Shown here piece after piece: positions 7,458 through 8,289 of a stretch of DNA of 8,289 nt. Source of the stretch: Gemmatimonadota bacterium (lineage in GTDB: Bacteria; Gemmatimonadota; Gemmatimonadetes; Gemmatimonadales; GWC2-71-9); NCBI GenBank assembly GCA_016713435.1, contig JADJPD010000043.1:1-8289 (forward strand), read 5' to 3'. The notes below the pieces were generated by a model. That model had not been told where the DNA came from and searched no databases. It saw only the letters and a program-made list of their open reading frames with translations. The translations under genes were made by a program, and so were the position numbers. How positions within the stretch are numbered: the first letter of the stretch is position 1; each line of letters starts with the position of its first letter.

Positions 7458-8289
7458 GCCGCACGTTGTGCCTCCGGGTGCTTCTGGAATCCCTGCCGCG
7501 CAAATCCTCCCCCACCTGCTCTTCCTCGCCACGCATCCACCAGCCCGCGGAGCCGCCAGTAGAGCGTGAGCGGGCGCGGGAAGAATTCGAGCACGGCGTA
7601 GCCGGGAGCAGGATGAGCACGTCGCGCTTGCGGTCGAAGGGGAGCAGGCTGCTCGGCAGCCGGTCGGCCAGGCCGTAGCGGAAGCGCCAGGTGCCCACCA
7701 GCACGGCGAAGGTCACGTTCACCAGCGTCCCCCAGCCGAGCGAGGCCAGCAGGAACGCCACAAAGTACTGCTCGTTGAGGATCCGCCCGCCGATCAGGTA
7801 ATCCACCGCGAAGAACGCCAGCACGAAGATGACCTGATGAACTCGATGACCGGCCCCAGTACCCGAACAGCCAGAACGTCGGGAGCGCAAACCACCCGAT
7901 GCGGCCGTACTTCCGGGCGGGAAGAGCATAAATGGCGGTGGTAGAGCAGCGACTGGCGGAGCCCGCTACCAGCGGCCACGCTGGCTTGCGGAGGCTGGTC
8001 GAGGTTCTCGGGCACCTCGGTCCAGGCCATGGGGTGGGGCAGGAATGCCACGCGGCGGGGCCGCGGCTTGTCGCGGGACGGAAGCGATGCAGCCGGACGA
8101 TGATGTCCATGTCCTCGCAGACGGTCGCCGATGCGGCTGCCCACGTACTCGCCCATGAGGCGGTGCTGCACCAGCGGCGTGAGGTAGCTGCCGAAGGGCG
8201 GATCACCGTCTCCTCTGAAGACGGCGAAGATGCCGGAGAGGACCGGGATGGGAGTCCAGGCGGTCGAGCCTGGTGCGGCTGGTGGTGAA
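7454..8289 (-). CDS. Membrane glycosyltransferase family 2, C-terminal part (gene begins beyond the window, frame broken)
   Basis: Processive GT2-type enzyme of the cellulose/hyaluronan synthase-like class, expected to move sugars from a nucleotide donor at the inner membrane; donor and product unknown. From the right edge the restored protein reads VLSGIFAVFRGDG, then CEDMDIIVRLHR with the ED acceptor-site motif, AFLPHPMAWTEVPENLDQ, and QRGRW (codons 7983-7969) matching QxxRW. Then come YGRIGWFALPTFWLF and GPVIEF, two or three membrane segments (VIFVLAFFAVDYLI; YFVAFLLASLGWG; VNVTFAVLVGTW), FDRKRDVL, EFFPRPLTLYWRLRGLVDAWRG and RQGFQK at the end. This C-terminal layout is familiar from such enzymes. 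Several single-base shifts occur, and a TAG (7968-7966) follows QRGRW where Gln is common. The stop is TGA 7456-7454. The N-terminal nucleotide-binding half lies outside the window. Confidence 0.8.
   Translation of the reverse strand, partial: HHQPHQARPPGLPSRSSPASSPSSEETVIRPSAATSRRWCSTASWASTWAAASATVCEDMDIIVRLHRFRPATSRGPAAWHSCPTPWPGPRCPRTSTSLRKPAWPLVAGSASRCSTTAIYALPARKYGRIGWFALPTFWLFGYWGRSSSSSGHLRAGVLRGGLPDRRADPQRAVLCGVPAGLARLGDAGERDLRRAGGHLALPLRPGRPAAEQPAPLRPQARRAHPAPGYAVLEFFPRPLTLYWRLRGLVDAWRGRAGGGGFARQGFQKHPEAQRAA
7471..7475 (-). promoter_or_regulatory. Ribosome binding site for the REC-DHp-REC gene, inside the glycosyltransferase gene
   Basis: GGAGG on the - strand. It is 6 bases before GTG 7464 and 13 bases before GTG 7457. 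The first spacing is ideal but the frame would need an indel. The second is long but gives the receiver domain in frame and the usual four-base GTGA overlap. It supports a real downstream start in this 20-base stretch. Confidence 0.6.

Noticed and set aside
973..7968. Amber (TAG) recoding as a sense codon, suggested by TAG at 973 and 7968-7966.
   Set aside because: TAG is the natural stop of pepE, the phosphoesterase lipoprotein, the zinc-ribbon gene, the helicase and the YkuD gene, so it is not reassigned here.
1..8289. CRISPR array, transposase, tRNA or phage/defence genes.
   Set aside because: No regularly spaced repeats, terminal inverted repeats, tRNA-like folds or recognisable defence domains were found by eye on either strand.

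Overview
The window is very GC-rich bacterial DNA, coding almost throughout. Its gene content fits a high-GC soil or sediment bacterium: a lipoprotein with an Ig-like BIG2 domain, a MetallophosN/MetallophosC phosphoesterase, an RhlE-like helicase, and a receiver/histidine-kinase-like hybrid. Gemmatimonadota is my best guess, but it rests on overall similarity of gene content, not on a marker gene.

The main feature of the sequence is that most genes are broken by single-base insertions or deletions, usually in G or C runs. Many come in compensating pairs. Undoing them on paper restores family consensus motifs nearly everywhere, so I read the breaks as uncorrected long-read errors rather than pseudogenes. 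The gene spans given are these reconstructed genes.

Layout. On the + strand are peptidase E (3-749), a lipoprotein with a BIG2 domain and a metallophosphoesterase domain (751-1914), and a small zinc-ribbon protein (1981-2325). A perfect 13-bp hairpin (2345-2375) then separates this group from a run of - strand genes. Read in their transcription direction from the right edge, these are a membrane glycosyltransferase of family 2 (7454 to beyond 8289), a REC-DHp-REC signalling protein that overlaps it by a GTGA (6404-7457), a secreted three-domain calcineurin-like phosphoesterase (4804-6302), a secreted YkuD-type L,D-transpeptidase-like protein (3981-4693), and an RhlE-like DEAD-box helicase (2412-3850). 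No stretch longer than about 130 bases lacks a gene. I saw no tRNA, rRNA, CRISPR array or mobile element.

How the genes may work together. The glycosyltransferase and signalling protein are probably co-transcribed and translationally coupled. The glycosyltransferase, phosphoesterase and YkuD protein all act at or beyond the membrane, so the - strand run may be a loose cell-envelope cluster; this is inference. I did not find a clearly new biological system. The points most worth checking are the signalling protein, which has no kinase ATPase domain and a degenerate second receiver, and the YkuD protein, which lacks its catalytic cysteine as sequenced.
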